This document shows positions 42,546 through 43,081 of a stretch of DNA of 43,081 nucleotides, one piece after another (position 1 is the first letter of the stretch; each line of letters begins with the position of its first letter). The notes under the pieces are model-generated. The model did not search any database and was not told where the DNA came from. It saw nothing but the letters and a program-made list of their open reading frames with translations. A program made the position numbers and the translations under genes. Source of the DNA: Nitrospirales bacterium. GTDB lineage: Bacteria; Nitrospirota; Nitrospiria; Nitrospirales; UBA8639. The stretch spans positions 1 to 43,081 of the forward strand of contig BQIU01000028.1 of NCBI GenBank assembly GCA_021603905.1, read 5' to 3'.

Positions 42546-43081
42546 TTAGAGAGGGGTGGTCAAGAGGGCTTCAATACTTGGATATTCGAGCAAATAATCT
42601 TCTTGGCTTCGCCGAATCACTTCATAGGCTTCTTCTCGTCCATAGACTTCGGCAATTTCACAGTGACGGTGAGTCGAACCCGGAATGTCTTTATAGGTGA
42701 GAAAATAATGTTTGAGTCGTTCAATCAATGCAGGGGGACACTGTTCAATTTCGTGCCAATTCTCGTAAACCACATCCCCTTTCATCACGGCAATGATTTT
42801 GTCATCGGCTTCATCACCATCAATCATGCGCAATCCTCCTATGGGCCTGGCTTCTAGAAGCACATCGCCATGGGTAATGGTTTTTTCTGCAATGACACAG
42901 ATATCAAGCGGATCGCCATCTCCCACGACATTCGGTCGGTCGGTCCGACTGGCACACAACGTTCCAACCTGTTTTCCACAACACGTTCGAGGAATGAGGC
43001 CATACAGCGATGGGCAAATATTCGAGAAACGTTGAGGACGATCGACTTTCAAATGTCCCGTCTGTTTGTCCAATTCATACT
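42546..43081 (-). CDS. ppa: inorganic pyrophosphatase, 5'-truncated by the window edge
   Basis: The enzyme hydrolyses pyrophosphate to two phosphates in the cytosol and drives biosynthetic reactions. The reading frame runs off the right end, beginning YELDKQTGHLKVDRP at the edge, so the first codons are outside. Active-site segments are clear: GDGDPLDICV (metal-binding Asps), GGLRMIDGDEADDKIIAV and a C-terminal ERLKHYFLTYKDIPG. At least 178 residues are present, near full length for the soluble family I type. Confidence 0.95.
   Translation of the reverse strand, partial: YELDKQTGHLKVDRPQRFSNICPSLYGLIPRTCCGKQVGTLCASRTDRPNVVGDGDPLDICVIAEKTITHGDVLLEARPIGGLRMIDGDEADDKIIAVMKGDVVYENWHEIEQCPPALIERLKHYFLTYKDIPGSTHRHCEIAEVYGREEAYEVIRRSQEDYLLEYPSIEALLTTPL

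Overview
The window looks like a chromosomal segment from a Gram-negative bacterium of moderate G+C content (somewhat under 50% by eye). It carries outer-membrane style lipoproteins, a LysM lytic transglycosylase, an L,D-transpeptidase, lysozyme-inhibitor domains, a TAXI-type binding protein and strong AGGAG-type ribosome binding sites. The mixture would fit Nitrospirota (Nitrospira-like), but that is an impression from gene content and not proof. No rRNA, tRNA or CRISPR array was seen.

Layout. 1-3.4 kb: small or unrecognised genes around a MarC-family membrane protein, with a long gene-poor stretch (about 307-1481). 3.5-7.2 kb: a minus-strand operon of a DUF169 protein, a radical SAM protein with a C-terminal CCAEP tail, and an ATP-grasp ligase. 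This is the best candidate here for an undescribed biochemical system. 7.4-14.8 kb: ordinary metabolic and repair genes (FAH-family hydrolase, SGNH hydrolase, AlkD-like repair protein, DUF1801, VOC, IlvD, cupin) plus a VapBC toxin-antitoxin pair. 15.4-21.0 kb: a two-gene block of a membrane-anchored PGAP1-like serine hydrolase and a 1036-residue polytopic protein, bracketed by the cupin gene and a decayed direct copy of it. 21.5-28.8 kb: an ATP-grasp protein, a TAXI binding protein, an exported esterase, a GIY-YIG protein and an MltD-like transglycosylase with four tandem LysM domains.

28.9-38.3 kb is an accessory region. It holds a decayed fragment of the TAXI gene, a Phd/zeta-type toxin-antitoxin pair inactivated by a nonsense codon and a frameshift, and two integron-type attC sites bounding minus-strand gene cassettes with no integrase in the window. 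It also holds a ParE-type module, a broken copy of an antitoxin plus a scrap of DUF2130, a DUF433/DUF5615 pair, a LprI/MliC-like lipoprotein, and an intact zeta-like toxin/antitoxin next to DUF2130. REP-like hairpins punctuate it.

38.6-43.1 kb returns to housekeeping: an SDR oxidoreductase, a frameshifted heme-binding beta-barrel (nitrobindin/THAP4-like) gene, beta-carbonic anhydrase, L,D-transpeptidase, a DUF4398-like lipoprotein and the start-truncated inorganic pyrophosphatase at the right edge.

A recurring pattern is a gene followed a few kilobases away by a partial, decayed copy in the same orientation (cupin, TAXI tail, antitoxin plus DUF2130). This suggests repeated segmental duplication and loss. 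Starts were chosen by ribosome binding site and family length where possible. Percent identities and family calls are by eye and memory, with no search run.
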